Below are positions 40,698 through 48,485 of a stretch of DNA of 56,084 nt, one piece after another; position 1 is the first letter of the stretch; every line of letters begins with the position of its first letter. This DNA comes from a bacterium (lineage in GTDB: Bacteria; UBA10199; JACPAL01; GCA-016699445), in contig DATIGE010000071.1 of NCBI GenBank assembly GCA_035454885.1, positions 1 to 56,084 on the forward strand. Direction: 5' to 3'. The position numbers and the translations under genes were made by a program. The notes below the pieces were generated by a model. The model saw nothing but the letters and a program-made list of their open reading frames with translations, made no database searches and had not been told where the DNA came from.

Positions 40698-41213
40698 ATG
40701 GGCGGTCCCAATGATGTGACGCAGTATGCGCAGAATGGCCGCTGGGTCCTGGAACCTCAGCTCTCCCTCGCCAGTCCCGGCTTTCGATCTCCACAAGTGG
40801 GCCCCTCGTTGGAGTTTTCGCGGCGGATCCCGTTCGGGGCGAAGACGGTCGAGCTCAGCCAGCTCACCATGGATACCCATTGGTCCCTGGACTTGGGCGT
40901 GGGAGGCCGGACCGGGGGATGGACCGACGGACGCCCGCAGTTCTTCGCCGGCACGGCGAGAGCCGGGATCAACTACAACCTCTTCAATCGGATCGGCGCC
41001 GGGCTCACGTTGCGCGGGGGCTATGCCAACGTCGCAAGGCCCGGCGACGAGACCGGCCACGGCGTGATGTGGAGCGGGGGGCTCCGCTTCGCGGCCATCA
41101 TCGACTCACGCTTCTTTTCCGCGGAGACGGGGTATCTCTCGATGCCCTCGTCACAAGGAGAGGGCCGCGAAGGCGGCTTCTACGGGCTCGTCGGTTTCGG
41201 GTTTATACTCTGA
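40698..41213 (+). CDS. Small beta-rich protein of unknown function
   Basis: 171 residues. Alternating Gly/aromatic strands (FAGTARAGINYNLF, LTLRGGYANVA, GLRFAAIID, GFYGLVGFGFIL with a C-terminal Leu after aromatic residues) look like an outer-membrane beta barrel, but the N-terminus (MGGPNDVTQYAQNGRW) is no signal peptide. Either the start is further upstream with a non-standard codon, for which I see no support, or it is delivered another way. GAAGAGG lies about ten bases before the ATG. Promoter site C lies upstream. Confidence 0.65.
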   Translation: MGGPNDVTQYAQNGRWVLEPQLSLASPGFRSPQVGPSLEFSRRIPFGAKTVELSQLTMDTHWSLDLGVGGRTGGWTDGRPQFFAGTARAGINYNLFNRIGAGLTLRGGYANVARPGDETGHGVMWSGGLRFAAIIDSRFFSAETGYLSMPSSQGEGREGGFYGLVGFGFIL

Positions 41214-41249
41214 GGGCGAACACCAGGTCAGCGATAGCAGCCCCGTAGT

Positions 41250-41274
41250 TAGGGGTCGCCCCTACATCCCTTTA
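41250..41274. repeat. REP-like element (TGTAGGGGCGA family), convergent gap
   Basis: On the minus strand this reads TGTAGGGGCGACCCCTA, sharing the TGTAGGGGCGA half of the elements at 12129 and 45444. The stem is TAGGGG/CCCCTA at 41250-41255 and 41259-41264. It fills most of the 58-base gap between two convergent genes and may also act as a hairpin terminator. Confidence 0.6.
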
Positions 41275-42024
41275 GAATCCCTTCACCTTGCCCGCCTTCG
41301 AATAGAGGTGCTTGACGCCGAACAAGGCCACGGCGACGGCGGCGGGGAGGATCCACCACTGTGATGCCATCCAAGTCGAATGCGTGTTGAGCATCATCAA
41401 GACCAGCGGCACGGACAGGTAGGTGTTGTGCTTGGAGCGGCTGCCGGCCATGGCGACGAGGGCCGCGTCCGGGGGCGTTCCGCCCTTGACCGCCGTGATG
41501 ATTTTTTTCTGGGCCGGCCAGATGCGGAACCAGACGTTGAAGGCCATGATGGTTCCGAACATGGCGCCGATGTGAATAGCGTAGCCCCGGAAGCCGTATC
41601 CCAAGAACGTCAGCATCACGTAGACCAGTGCCGCGATAAGACCCACGCCGACGACGGCCAGGACCTCGTTCTTCTTCATGAGCTTGGTCAGAATTTCATA
41701 GAGGAACGGCGCCGCGAGAACCAACGCCAACCCGACGTAGCCGACTGCCGAGCCGACTCCGCTCGCGAAGGTGGCGCCGCCGTGATAGAAAACGAGGAGC
41801 AGGAGGAGGATTCCGGTCACCCACGTCCACACGGCGCCCCAGCGGAACCAGAACAAGGCGCGGGGCAGGAGCTCCGGAACCACCTTCTTCTTGGTCTCGC
41901 CGTCCATCGTGGCGGCGAAGGGGCCGTTGACCCAGTTGAAGAAATAAAGGAGCCCGATCCAAAGAACACCGGCGACGACATGGATCCAGCGGAAGATCGA
42001 CTGCGTGACGTCCATCGCATCCAT
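41272..42024 (-). CDS. PuuD-like (urate oxidase N-terminal family) membrane protein
   Basis: 250 residues with about seven membrane helices. The N-terminal RWIHVVAGVLWIGLLYFFNWVNGPFAATMD and the conserved His/Arg around GYAIHIGAMFGTIMAFNVWFRIWPAQK are typical of the integral-membrane domain of PuuD-type urate hydroxylases. The C-terminal cytochrome c domain of the complete enzymes is absent, so a urate role is uncertain; a haem-containing electron-transfer membrane protein is equally possible. The ATG at 42024 follows GGGGGG; the in-frame TTG at 42036 is a poorer start. Confidence 0.75.
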   Translation of the reverse strand: MDAMDVTQSIFRWIHVVAGVLWIGLLYFFNWVNGPFAATMDGETKKKVVPELLPRALFWFRWGAVWTWVTGILLLLLVFYHGGATFASGVGSAVGYVGLALVLAAPFLYEILTKLMKKNEVLAVVGVGLIAALVYVMLTFLGYGFRGYAIHIGAMFGTIMAFNVWFRIWPAQKKIITAVKGGTPPDAALVAMAGSRSKHNTYLSVPLVLMMLNTHSTWMASQWWILPAAVAVALFGVKHLYSKAGKVKGF

Positions 42025-42115
42025 AAAACCCCCCAAAAAAAGAATGGTGAATGAAACGAGAGACCTTGCTCATACCACGAGTTTCCGATCGCGAATCAAG
42101 ATCTTTTTGGTCGGA

Positions 42116-42934
42116 TTAGTCGGGTTCATCCGCCCCGATGCCCAAGACGAGGGAGTTGGCGATTTCATCGGCGTCCAGGATTCCATTGCCGTTCAAGTCC
42201 TCGAACAGCCGGGCCGAACGTTTGACGTTCTCGACGATGATGGACCTTAGATCCGGGTTGTCGTCGTCATCGATCACGATGCTTCCGTCCGGCGAGACGG
42301 TGGCGCCGTCTAGGTCCACCCCTGCAAACCAGGCGTTCAAATCGAAACTGAAGAAGAGCAGAGTGACGGCGGGCGAGCCTTGGATGGCGAAGCCGTCCGG
42401 GCTGGCTGCCTCCAGCTTGAATCGATCATTCTGGTCAAGACGGACGGCGAAGGGAACTCCGTCAGATCGTGATCCTCGAACGATCAGGGCGTGTCCGATG
42501 ATCGAATCATCCGGAAGGATTCCGGGCGGGACTTCTTCTCTTCGCAGTGGATCGAAATCGACCCCGATTTCGCAATAGTCGTCAGCGGGGACGGGAATTC
42601 GGTCAACGTCGGGGATGGAAGTGTTTGCCAAGAGATCGACAACGAAAGGCCCCGGAAACGAAAATCCCGACTCGATATTGAGATCGGGATTGGCGGCCTC
42701 GGCGAGGCAGGCCGAAAGGGGATCCATGTCCATGTTTCTCAACACGATCCGCGCCTCAGTCAGGAGGACGCCTCCCGTGACGGAAAGACCAAGGGCCGGC
42801 GAGATTCCTTCCGGGAGCCCGGCGAATTTGATCCCAACGGTCGTCGGATTGCCGGTGGACGTTCCCGAATTCGGCGAACATGCCCATGTCCCGAGAAGGA
42901 CGAGAACGGACATTTTTTTGAAAAAGCGGTTCAC
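42116..42934 (-). CDS. Lipoprotein with SGTSTGNPT motif and EF-hand-like end
   Basis: 272 residues. MNRFFKKMSVLVLLGTWAC is a lipoprotein signal with Cys19. Right after it comes SPNSGTSTGNPTTVGIKF, a motif I associate with lipoproteins of Bdellovibrio-like bacteria, often beside TIGR02147 regulators. Near the C-terminus DLNGNGILDADE is an EF-hand/dockerin-like calcium loop. The middle is beta-rich. It overlaps the upstream regulator gene by four bases and is probably controlled by it. Confidence 0.82.
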   Translation of the reverse strand: MNRFFKKMSVLVLLGTWACSPNSGTSTGNPTTVGIKFAGLPEGISPALGLSVTGGVLLTEARIVLRNMDMDPLSACLAEAANPDLNIESGFSFPGPFVVDLLANTSIPDVDRIPVPADDYCEIGVDFDPLRREEVPPGILPDDSIIGHALIVRGSRSDGVPFAVRLDQNDRFKLEAASPDGFAIQGSPAVTLLFFSFDLNAWFAGVDLDGATVSPDGSIVIDDDDNPDLRSIIVENVKRSARLFEDLNGNGILDADEIANSLVLGIGADEPD

Positions 42935-43779
42935 CGAACGGCCTCGATTCTTTTCGTGACGGGGAAGAGTTGTATGTTCAGCTGGTAGATCCGATCCGGT
43001 CTCGCTTTTTCCGACTCGGCCTCGGCGAGGAGCGTATTCCGGAATTCCTCGATTCTTTTCTTGATGCGCGGCAAGTCCTCTTGCCTAAGCCCCACCGTCG
43101 CCGAGGTGACGTCGCGCTCTTCTCCCGGTACGGAGGAAAGCGATTGGGCCGCCAGCGTCATCATCGATTGGTGAAAATTGACCACAGCCAGCGATTTGAC
43201 CTCCGCGGGGGTCGCAATGATCGGATCCGTCCTCTGCAGGAAGTCAGCCTTCTCCGCCTTCTTGATCAAGTTCAATTTGAGGAGGAGCTTGAGCGCGCGT
43301 TCGGCCTGCTCCTTCGAAATGGAGGGGAGAAGATTTTGGGAAATCCACTCCGGATCGGCCCGAAATCCCTCCAAGTCGATCATCTCACGGATGACGATGT
43401 GGAACCATTGCGTGTAAAAGCGGAAGATCTCCTTGGAGAGCTCGTGAATCTCGCGAAACTTGCGGCTCTTCGTCATGACCTGAAAGGCCATCGATTTGTC
43501 CTCGGGCGTCGCCGCCTGGTTGAAATCGACCAGGGCCGCGAAAAACTCGCCCTCCTGCTGGTTCATCTTGAGTCCACGGATGAACTTCCCCACGGTTCTG
43601 GGGGTTACGTTCCGTTTTCCATCGATCACGAGCTGCAGCATGTTCGGAGACGTGAAACCGGCCTTCTTGGAGAAGAAGCGGTGCGAGAAACCCCTCTGCA
43701 CCTCCTTGAGATGGCGGTATAAGTCTCTCAGGAAGACCCGGTAATCTTCATAGAGAAAGATGTTTGGACGAGAATACAT
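42931..43779 (-). CDS. TIGR02147-family regulator
   Basis: 282 residues. FLYEDYRVFLRDLYRHLK at the start, RFFSKKAGFTSPNMLQLVIDGKRN (helix-turn-helix like), the KFIRGLKMNQQEGEFFAALVDFNQA block and TLAAQSLSSVPGEERDVTSAT are the family hallmarks (DUF4423). The family is proposed to regulate transcription; its partner lipoprotein gene follows with an ATGA overlap. Three short palindromes lie directly upstream and may be its binding sites. Confidence 0.88.
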   Translation of the reverse strand: MYSRPNIFLYEDYRVFLRDLYRHLKEVQRGFSHRFFSKKAGFTSPNMLQLVIDGKRNVTPRTVGKFIRGLKMNQQEGEFFAALVDFNQAATPEDKSMAFQVMTKSRKFREIHELSKEIFRFYTQWFHIVIREMIDLEGFRADPEWISQNLLPSISKEQAERALKLLLKLNLIKKAEKADFLQRTDPIIATPAEVKSLAVVNFHQSMMTLAAQSLSSVPGEERDVTSATVGLRQEDLPRIKKRIEEFRNTLLAEAESEKARPDRIYQLNIQLFPVTKRIEAVR

Positions 43780-43784
43780 AAAAA

Positions 43785-43872
43785 CGTATACATCTGTATA
43801 CGATGTATTACATAATACATTTTAAATCCGATGGTTTATATATATCAAATCATTTTTCAATAAAATATTGAA
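43785..43872. promoter_or_regulatory. Cluster of three palindromes upstream of the TIGR02147 gene
   Basis: CGTATAC-atct-GTATACG (43785-43802) and ATGTATT-acat-AATACAT (43803-43820) are adjacent 7-4-7 palindromes, starting six bases upstream of the ATG at 43779. TTCAATA-aaa-TATTGAA (43856-43872) is a third, 7-3-7. The region is strikingly AT-rich against its surroundings. It lies between divergent genes and could control both this regulator and the gene at 43938. Confidence 0.65.
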
Positions 43873-43937
43873 TACAATTAAGATTGCCATCCTCGAGCAA
43901 AGCGTGACAGGATTTTGAAAGACGAAGGAGGTCCGCC

Positions 43938-44684
43938 ATGAAATATCCAAGTTTTGGTTTTCTCTTCTGCGGGACGACGATGGCCTTCCTGTCTCTCTCC
44001 CTTCTGGGTTCTTCCGGTTGCGGCAAGGTGACGGGGCAGGGGACGGCGGAGAAATACGAGGAGCTGTCGGCCGCCGTGTGCGATCCCTCGGCGGGTCCGT
44101 TTACCATCGAAATCGACAACCCATTCTTTCCGCTGCCTCCGGGACGAACGATCGAACTGGAGGGCGACGAGAACGGCGTCCAGGTCCACTTAACCTTTGC
44201 GGTCACGGATGAGACCGAGGAGGTCGCCGGAGTGATGACGCGGGTTGTGACCGAGACCTCTACGGAGAACGGAGAGGTGGTCGAGATCAGCCGAAATTTC
44301 TTCGCCCAGGCGCCGGACGGCACCGTCTGCTATTTCGGGGAGGACGTCGACATCTATGAAGGAGGCGTCGTCGTCAACCACGAAGGGGCCTGGAAGGCCG
44401 GGGAGGGTGAGAACCTGCCCGGCATCATCATGCCGTCCGATCCACGCGTCGAGACGCGGTTCGTTCAGGAAATCGCGCCCGGCATCGCGGGCGATGTCTC
44501 CGCGATCATCGGAATGGGGGAAACGGTATCGGAACCCGGTGGAAAATTTACGAATGTCCTCCACACCCTCGAATGGAATCCCGTCGAGGGACAGACCAGC
44601 AATGACGGCGAGGAGAAGTTTTATGCGCCTGGCGTGGGATTAATCGAAGACGACGTCGTCGAGCTGGTGAGCGTGACTAATTAG
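43938..44684 (+). CDS. Exported protein of unknown function
   Basis: 248 residues. The N-terminus has a hydrophobic export signal (about residues 8-27); SSGC at 25-28 is a poor lipobox, so secretion or lipid anchoring is possible. The mature part is acidic and beta-rich, with ENGEVVEISRNFFAQAPDGTVCYFGEDVDIY and a GAWKAGEGENLPGIIMPSDP stretch that recur in uncharacterised exported proteins from memory. AAGGAGG lies eight bases before the ATG. It diverges from the TIGR02147 gene across the palindrome cluster. Confidence 0.75.
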   Translation: MKYPSFGFLFCGTTMAFLSLSLLGSSGCGKVTGQGTAEKYEELSAAVCDPSAGPFTIEIDNPFFPLPPGRTIELEGDENGVQVHLTFAVTDETEEVAGVMTRVVTETSTENGEVVEISRNFFAQAPDGTVCYFGEDVDIYEGGVVVNHEGAWKAGEGENLPGIIMPSDPRVETRFVQEIAPGIAGDVSAIIGMGETVSEPGGKFTNVLHTLEWNPVEGQTSNDGEEKFYAPGVGLIEDDVVELVSVTN

Positions 44685-44688
44685 CTCC

Positions 44689-44733
44689 GCTTCCCGCGGG
44701 ACAGCCCTCGCTACGGTTCGTAATGGAAGCTAG
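44689..44733. repeat. Second dispersed repeat family, copy 1
   Basis: CTCGCTACGGTTCGTAA at 44707-44723 is followed by GGAAGCTAG; GCTTCC at 44689-44694 can pair with GGAAGC at 44725-44730. A close copy is at 46415-46465. This one lies in the 45-base convergent gap and reaches into the reductase stop codon. Confidence 0.7.
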
Positions 44734-45440
44734 ACGTATTTCTCGAAGTGCACCTGCTTCTTGTCAAAGCCGATCTCCTCGGCGGCCTTTTGCACCGCCT
44801 CGATCATGGGGACGAGACCGCAGACGTAGATCTGCTTCCCCTTCGGATCGGCGACGAGCTTTTTAAGTATCTCCTGGACGTAACCGACTTCGCCTTTCCA
44901 CTCCTTCGGGCGTGAGACGGTGGGGATGAACTTGAAGTTGGCGTGTTTCTTCTCCAACTCGCGAAATTCCTCATTATAGAGGACTTCGTTCTCGTAGCGG
45001 ACGCCGAAGATGAGCGTGATCGGTTCTTGAAAGTCGTCGCGCAAAAGCACGCGGAGCATGCTACGCAAGGGTGCCAGACCGGTTCCGGTGGCCACGAACA
45101 CGAGTTCGCTCTCCACGGGCTCCTTGAGGACGAAACCGCCGTAGGGCATCGTGACGGTGACTTCGTCGCCTTCCTTCAAGGTCCAAAACCAGTTCGTCGC
45201 GTAACCGCCTTCGACCAGCTTGATGCAGAGATCGAGGTAGCCCGCCTCGAATGGGGAGGAGCAGATCGAGTAGGCCTTCTTCAGGGGCTTTTCGCCTGCC
45301 TTCGGCACCTGCACCATGCAAAACTGGCCCGCCTGGAAGGGGATCCATTTGCCCCGGGGAAAACGCAGCCGGAAGGTCCGGACGCTGGGCGTCAGCTCGA
45401 AGATTTTTTCCAGTACCGTCGTGACAGGCTCTAAAGGCAT
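44730..45440 (-). CDS. Ferredoxin-NADP reductase-like flavoprotein
   Basis: 236 residues. The FAD domain shows PFQAGQFCMVQVP, KKAYSICSSPFE (RxYS-like flavin motif with K for R) and GDEVTVTMPYGGFVL; the NAD(P) domain shows VFVATGTGLAPLRSML and the YVCGLVPMIEAVQKA C-terminal block. It transfers electrons between NAD(P)H and a redox partner, or acts as a reductase subunit. The partner is not evident. It is divergent from queG, with only a repeat element between their starts. Confidence 0.87.
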   Translation of the reverse strand: MPLEPVTTVLEKIFELTPSVRTFRLRFPRGKWIPFQAGQFCMVQVPKAGEKPLKKAYSICSSPFEAGYLDLCIKLVEGGYATNWFWTLKEGDEVTVTMPYGGFVLKEPVESELVFVATGTGLAPLRSMLRVLLRDDFQEPITLIFGVRYENEVLYNEEFRELEKKHANFKFIPTVSRPKEWKGEVGYVQEILKKLVADPKGKQIYVCGLVPMIEAVQKAAEEIGFDKKQVHFEKYV

Positions 45441-45443
45441 ATT

Positions 45444-45471
45444 GTAGGGGCGAATCTTGTATTCGCCCTTC
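45444..45471. repeat. REP-like palindrome (TGTAGGGGCGAA family), queG upstream gap
   Basis: GGGCGAA at 45448-45454, a 7-base loop, TTCGCCC at 45462-45468, in TGTAG...TTC flanks, the same design as the copy in tsaD. It takes up most of the 37 bases between two divergent start codons, so it must overlap any promoter or ribosome-binding site there. Confidence 0.8.
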
Positions 45472-45477
45472 TACTAG

Positions 45478-46380
45478 ATGAGGAACGCCGAAAAAATCAA
45501 AGAAAAAGCCCATGAACTGGGCTTTGAGCTTGTCGGCATCAGCCCCGCCCATCCGGCGCCGGATTTCGACTTCTTCCGCTGGTGGCTGGACAAGGGATTC
45601 GGCGCGACCATGACGTACCTGAACCGCCAGGCCGAGCGCCGCGGCGATCCCGAAAAGGTCCTGCCGGGCGTCAAATCGGTGATCTGTGTCGCCCTGAACT
45701 ACCACACCGGCGCGGCGGGGGGCCGGATCGCGAGCTACGCCCACGGCGAGGACTATCACCGCGTGATCGGCGAAAAACTGCGGACGTTGGAGGCGTTCAT
45801 CGTCGCGACCGTCGATCCATCGGCAAAGACAAAGAGCTATATCGACACCGGCCCCGTCTTGGAGCGGAGCTACGCCGCCCGCGCGGGTTTGGGTTGGATC
45901 GGCAAGAACACGATGCTCTTGAACGACGGCCTCGGGTCGTATGTCTTCTTGGGCGAAATCCTGACGACGCTCGCGTTCGGTGAGGAGGATTATGGCCGAC
46001 CGGCCCTGGATCAATGCGGGACCTGCACGAAGTGCCTGGATGCCTGCCCAACACAGGCGTTTCCCGAGCCGGGTGTCCTGGACGCGAACAGGTGCATTTC
46101 GTATCTGACGATCGAGTACAAGAAGGATTTTACGCCGGAACAGGCCCAGATGGCCGCCGGCCATCTGTATGGTTGCGACGTTTGCCAGGCGGTCTGTCCT
46201 TATAACGACCGTATCCCGTCGTCGCCCCTGAAGGAGTTTTGGACCAGAGAGGTCATAAGAGTTTTCTTGAGGGACGAAACCAAGCGATTGGACGAGGCGG
46301 ATTTTTTTCGGCTTATTGCGGGGAGCGCGATGGACCGGATCTCATTCAAGCAATGGAAACGAAATTGCGGTGAGAAGTGA
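45478..46380 (+). CDS. queG: Epoxyqueuosine reductase
   Basis: Reduces epoxyqueuosine to queuosine in tRNA, using cobalamin and two 4Fe-4S clusters. 300 residues with LVGISPAHPAPD, YIDTGPVLERSYAARAGLGWIGKNTMLL, CGTCTKCLDACP and CDVCQAVCPYND, the eight cluster cysteines being present. It is somewhat shorter than enzymes with a C-terminal HEAT repeat, as in many bacteria. ATG at 45478 has no visible ribosome-binding site because the REP-like element lies directly upstream. Confidence 0.93.
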   Translation: MRNAEKIKEKAHELGFELVGISPAHPAPDFDFFRWWLDKGFGATMTYLNRQAERRGDPEKVLPGVKSVICVALNYHTGAAGGRIASYAHGEDYHRVIGEKLRTLEAFIVATVDPSAKTKSYIDTGPVLERSYAARAGLGWIGKNTMLLNDGLGSYVFLGEILTTLAFGEEDYGRPALDQCGTCTKCLDACPTQAFPEPGVLDANRCISYLTIEYKKDFTPEQAQMAAGHLYGCDVCQAVCPYNDRIPSSPLKEFWTREVIRVFLRDETKRLDEADFFRLIAGSAMDRISFKQWKRNCGEK

Positions 46381-46414
46381 CGCTCAAGACATCGATCCTT
46401 ACTTGCCTCGGAAG

Positions 46415-46465
46415 GGCTTCCGACAGCGCTCGCTACGGTTCGTAACGGCTCGCGGTGGAAGCTAG
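46415..46465. repeat. Second dispersed repeat family, copy 2
   Basis: CTCGCTACGGTTCGTAA at 46430-46446 and GGAAGCTAG at 46457-46465 match the copy at 44689-44733, with about ten extra bases (CGGCTCGCGG) between. GGCTTCC at 46415-46421 pairs with the GGAAGC arm. It ends at the -35 of promoter site G. Confidence 0.7.
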
Positions 46466-46490
46466 CAACCTTTTTTCCAACCACGCCGAA
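46465..46490 (+). promoter_or_regulatory. Shared ECF-like promoter, site G (guanidine-modifying enzyme)
   Basis: GCAAC at 46465-46469, 17 bases, CGAA at 46487-46490. The ATG at 46503 is 16 bases past the C of CGAA. The motif helps to choose that start over the in-frame codon at 46455, which would lie upstream of the promoter. Confidence 0.5.
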
Positions 46491-46502
46491 CGGTGCGTCA
46501 TC

Positions 46503-48050
46503 ATGACGCTGACGACGAACCTTTCCTTCATGGTGTCCCAGGCCGGCATCACGCTCCGAGACGTCCAATACTTGGGCGGGCTCCTCGCCAACGTCCGGAA
46601 TCCCGAGTCGCCGGTCCGGTCGCCCATCAACCTCGTGAGGGCAGACAGGCGACTGGGCGACATCTGCGGGCGCCTGATGACCGCCGGCCTCGTTGACCAG
46701 GCCATGCTGTTTGAGACCTGCGATTCCATTCCCCTCGTCGACCTGGCGCTCACCGCGACGCTCGGGCTTTTCGCCTCCCTGCCGGGAGAGGTTGGTGCGG
46801 GGGCGGTCGAAGCCCTCACTCGAGGCGCCGGCGTCCCGCGAACACCGGCGACGCCTTCACGGGCAGCCCCTCAGGACGTCTGCATGAGCCTGGAGATGAT
46901 CCGGATGCTCCTCCGACCTCCGGACTCCGCGGCGCGCGCGGCCGCCGCGGTCCGCTCCGGGAACGTCTCCAAGCGCCCCGTCTTTTCCGTGGCGCCGCCG
47001 GGCGCGGGGTTCGGGGACTGGTTCGGCAAGCAGATGTACTCGGCGGACGCCAAGGACGCGGTCAAATACCCCGCCAGGGCCCTGCAGGAATGGGGGCGCT
47101 ATGTCGATGCGCTCTCGCAACACGCCGAAGTCTTCGTGATTCCCTACGCCTGCGACCGGGACAGCACGCTCTGGCGCATCGTCTATACCGCCAACGGCCC
47201 CCAGTTTTTGGAGATCGGCGGCGAGATCTACGCCTCGCTTCCCAATTTGAGCCACTTGGGCCGGCAGGGCGAGCATCGCTGGTTCCAGGACTATGCACTG
47301 CAGTTGGGCATCCCCGCCGATCACATCCTCCAGCCCCTCGTCTTCCAGGAAGGACAAGCGGATTTTGCGCGGCCGGTTCCGCGCAAGGGGCAAAAGCCCC
47401 TCCTCTTTTTGGGTTACGGGATCCGGACGCCCACCACGCAACCCTATGAAGAGATGAGGCGGGTGAGGATCGGCAAGGGGGCCAAGGCCGCCGTTGTCGA
47501 CCTGCTCCAGAACTACGAAACGGAATACGTCCGCATGAATCCAAACTCGTACGCCTTCCACCAAGACACGTGGCTGAACCTGGTGCGCAACCGGGAAGGC
47601 AGACTGTTCGCAATGTACGCGCCGTCCTGGATCCATCCCGACGACCGCGAGCGATTCGCCGCACGTCTCAAAAGCGAAAAGATTCCAGCGATCGTCTTGA
47701 GCGAGGTCGACGCCATGGCTTACGCCGCCAACGCCAACGAAGTGGACGGAACGGTCTTTCTTGTGAAGGGGGGGCCGTTCGAGGCGTCGGCGGAGCTCAA
47801 GAGGAAGCTGAAAAAGTCCGGCTTTGCACTCCTCGAACTGGAGTTCGACGAGTTGTACGGCAAGGCCGGCGGCGGGACGCGCTGCATGGTCAATGAAATC
47901 CGCGACATCGACCGGACCCGTCACCGCGAATTCTTCGCCCGGCTCGAGTTCTTCCGTTACGTTCCCGGTTCCTGGGAACGACTTCGCCGCTTCTATCCGG
48001 AACGGTACGAACCCCAAACGGCCGCCCGCCGGAAGAATTTCACGCGTTGA
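46503..48050 (+). CDS. Guanidine-modifying-enzyme (amidinotransferase/DDAH-like) family protein
   Basis: 515 residues. About 160 N-terminal residues are unassigned. From about residue 205 the protein follows the COG1834/DDAH pattern: FQEGQADF with E283 and D287, LFLGYGIRT, AFHQDTWLNLV with H353 and D355, and near the end GGGTRCMVNEI with C461 as nucleophile. Such enzymes hydrolyse or transfer guanidine groups of arginine or its derivatives; some toxins and effectors belong to the same superfamily. No signal peptide; the start MTLTTNLSFMVSQAGITLRD resembles other regulon N-termini. Start chosen at 46503 because of promoter site G. Substrate unknown. Confidence 0.78.
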   Translation: MTLTTNLSFMVSQAGITLRDVQYLGGLLANVRNPESPVRSPINLVRADRRLGDICGRLMTAGLVDQAMLFETCDSIPLVDLALTATLGLFASLPGEVGAGAVEALTRGAGVPRTPATPSRAAPQDVCMSLEMIRMLLRPPDSAARAAAAVRSGNVSKRPVFSVAPPGAGFGDWFGKQMYSADAKDAVKYPARALQEWGRYVDALSQHAEVFVIPYACDRDSTLWRIVYTANGPQFLEIGGEIYASLPNLSHLGRQGEHRWFQDYALQLGIPADHILQPLVFQEGQADFARPVPRKGQKPLLFLGYGIRTPTTQPYEEMRRVRIGKGAKAAVVDLLQNYETEYVRMNPNSYAFHQDTWLNLVRNREGRLFAMYAPSWIHPDDRERFAARLKSEKIPAIVLSEVDAMAYAANANEVDGTVFLVKGGPFEASAELKRKLKKSGFALLELEFDELYGKAGGGTRCMVNEIRDIDRTRHREFFARLEFFRYVPGSWERLRRFYPERYEPQTAARRKNFTR

Positions 48051-48051
48051 T

Positions 48052-48291
48052 TTAATGAATTGGAGAAGAGCTCGGTTCCAACGCCGCGAGGGACTCCGCG
48101 AGGCTTTGGTTCAAGACGACGACCCGTTCCTGCAAGGCGTCCACTCGGGCCTTGAGCAGGTCGGTCTCCGAGGGGCGCACGATCTTGGGAGGAGACGCGC
48201 TCTCGGCGGTGCGGAACTCGAGCGGCCAAGCTCCGGACAAGAGGGGCAGCAAGACGGGAAGGCTGGCCAGGGAGAAAAGGAGTCGGATCAT
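48052..48291 (-). CDS. Small exported protein with a coiled-coil-like helix
   Basis: 79 residues. MIRLLFSLASLPVLLPLLSG is a signal peptide. Mature part: a Pro/Ser stretch then a heptad-like helix (DLLKARVDALQERVVVLNQSLAESLAAL). No family recognised. It abuts the end of the previous gene. No clear ribosome-binding site upstream, so the call is moderate. Confidence 0.5.
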   Translation of the reverse strand: MIRLLFSLASLPVLLPLLSGAWPLEFRTAESASPPKIVRPSETDLLKARVDALQERVVVLNQSLAESLAALEPSSSPIH

Positions 48292-48449
48292 GGGGGGCCT
48301 AATTGCAAGCCCAATGCCATGGAATCGGCCCCGGGCAGTCCTTACTTAAGAACTGAATTTAATTTGAGATTTTCAAATCGAGGCCGGATTCGGGCGGGTC
48401 AAGGACGACCCGGCCGCGAGGTGGATTTCTCAGGTTGAGAGTGAGGGCC

Positions 48450-48474
48450 GCAACTCTCTCCTCAAACCTTCGAT
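48450..48474 (+). promoter_or_regulatory. Shared ECF-like promoter, site D (gene 48486)
   Basis: GCAAC at 48450-48454, 16 bases, CGAT at 48471-48474. The ATG is 15 bases past the C of CGAT, leaving three to five bases of leader at most. Confidence 0.6.
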
Positions 48475-48485
48475 AAGCCCGCATC

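Noticed and set aside
48052-48291. Dismissing the small minus-strand frame as noise
   Set aside because: It was kept at moderate confidence because the signal peptide and heptad pattern are unlike antisense shadows and it does not overlap a better gene.
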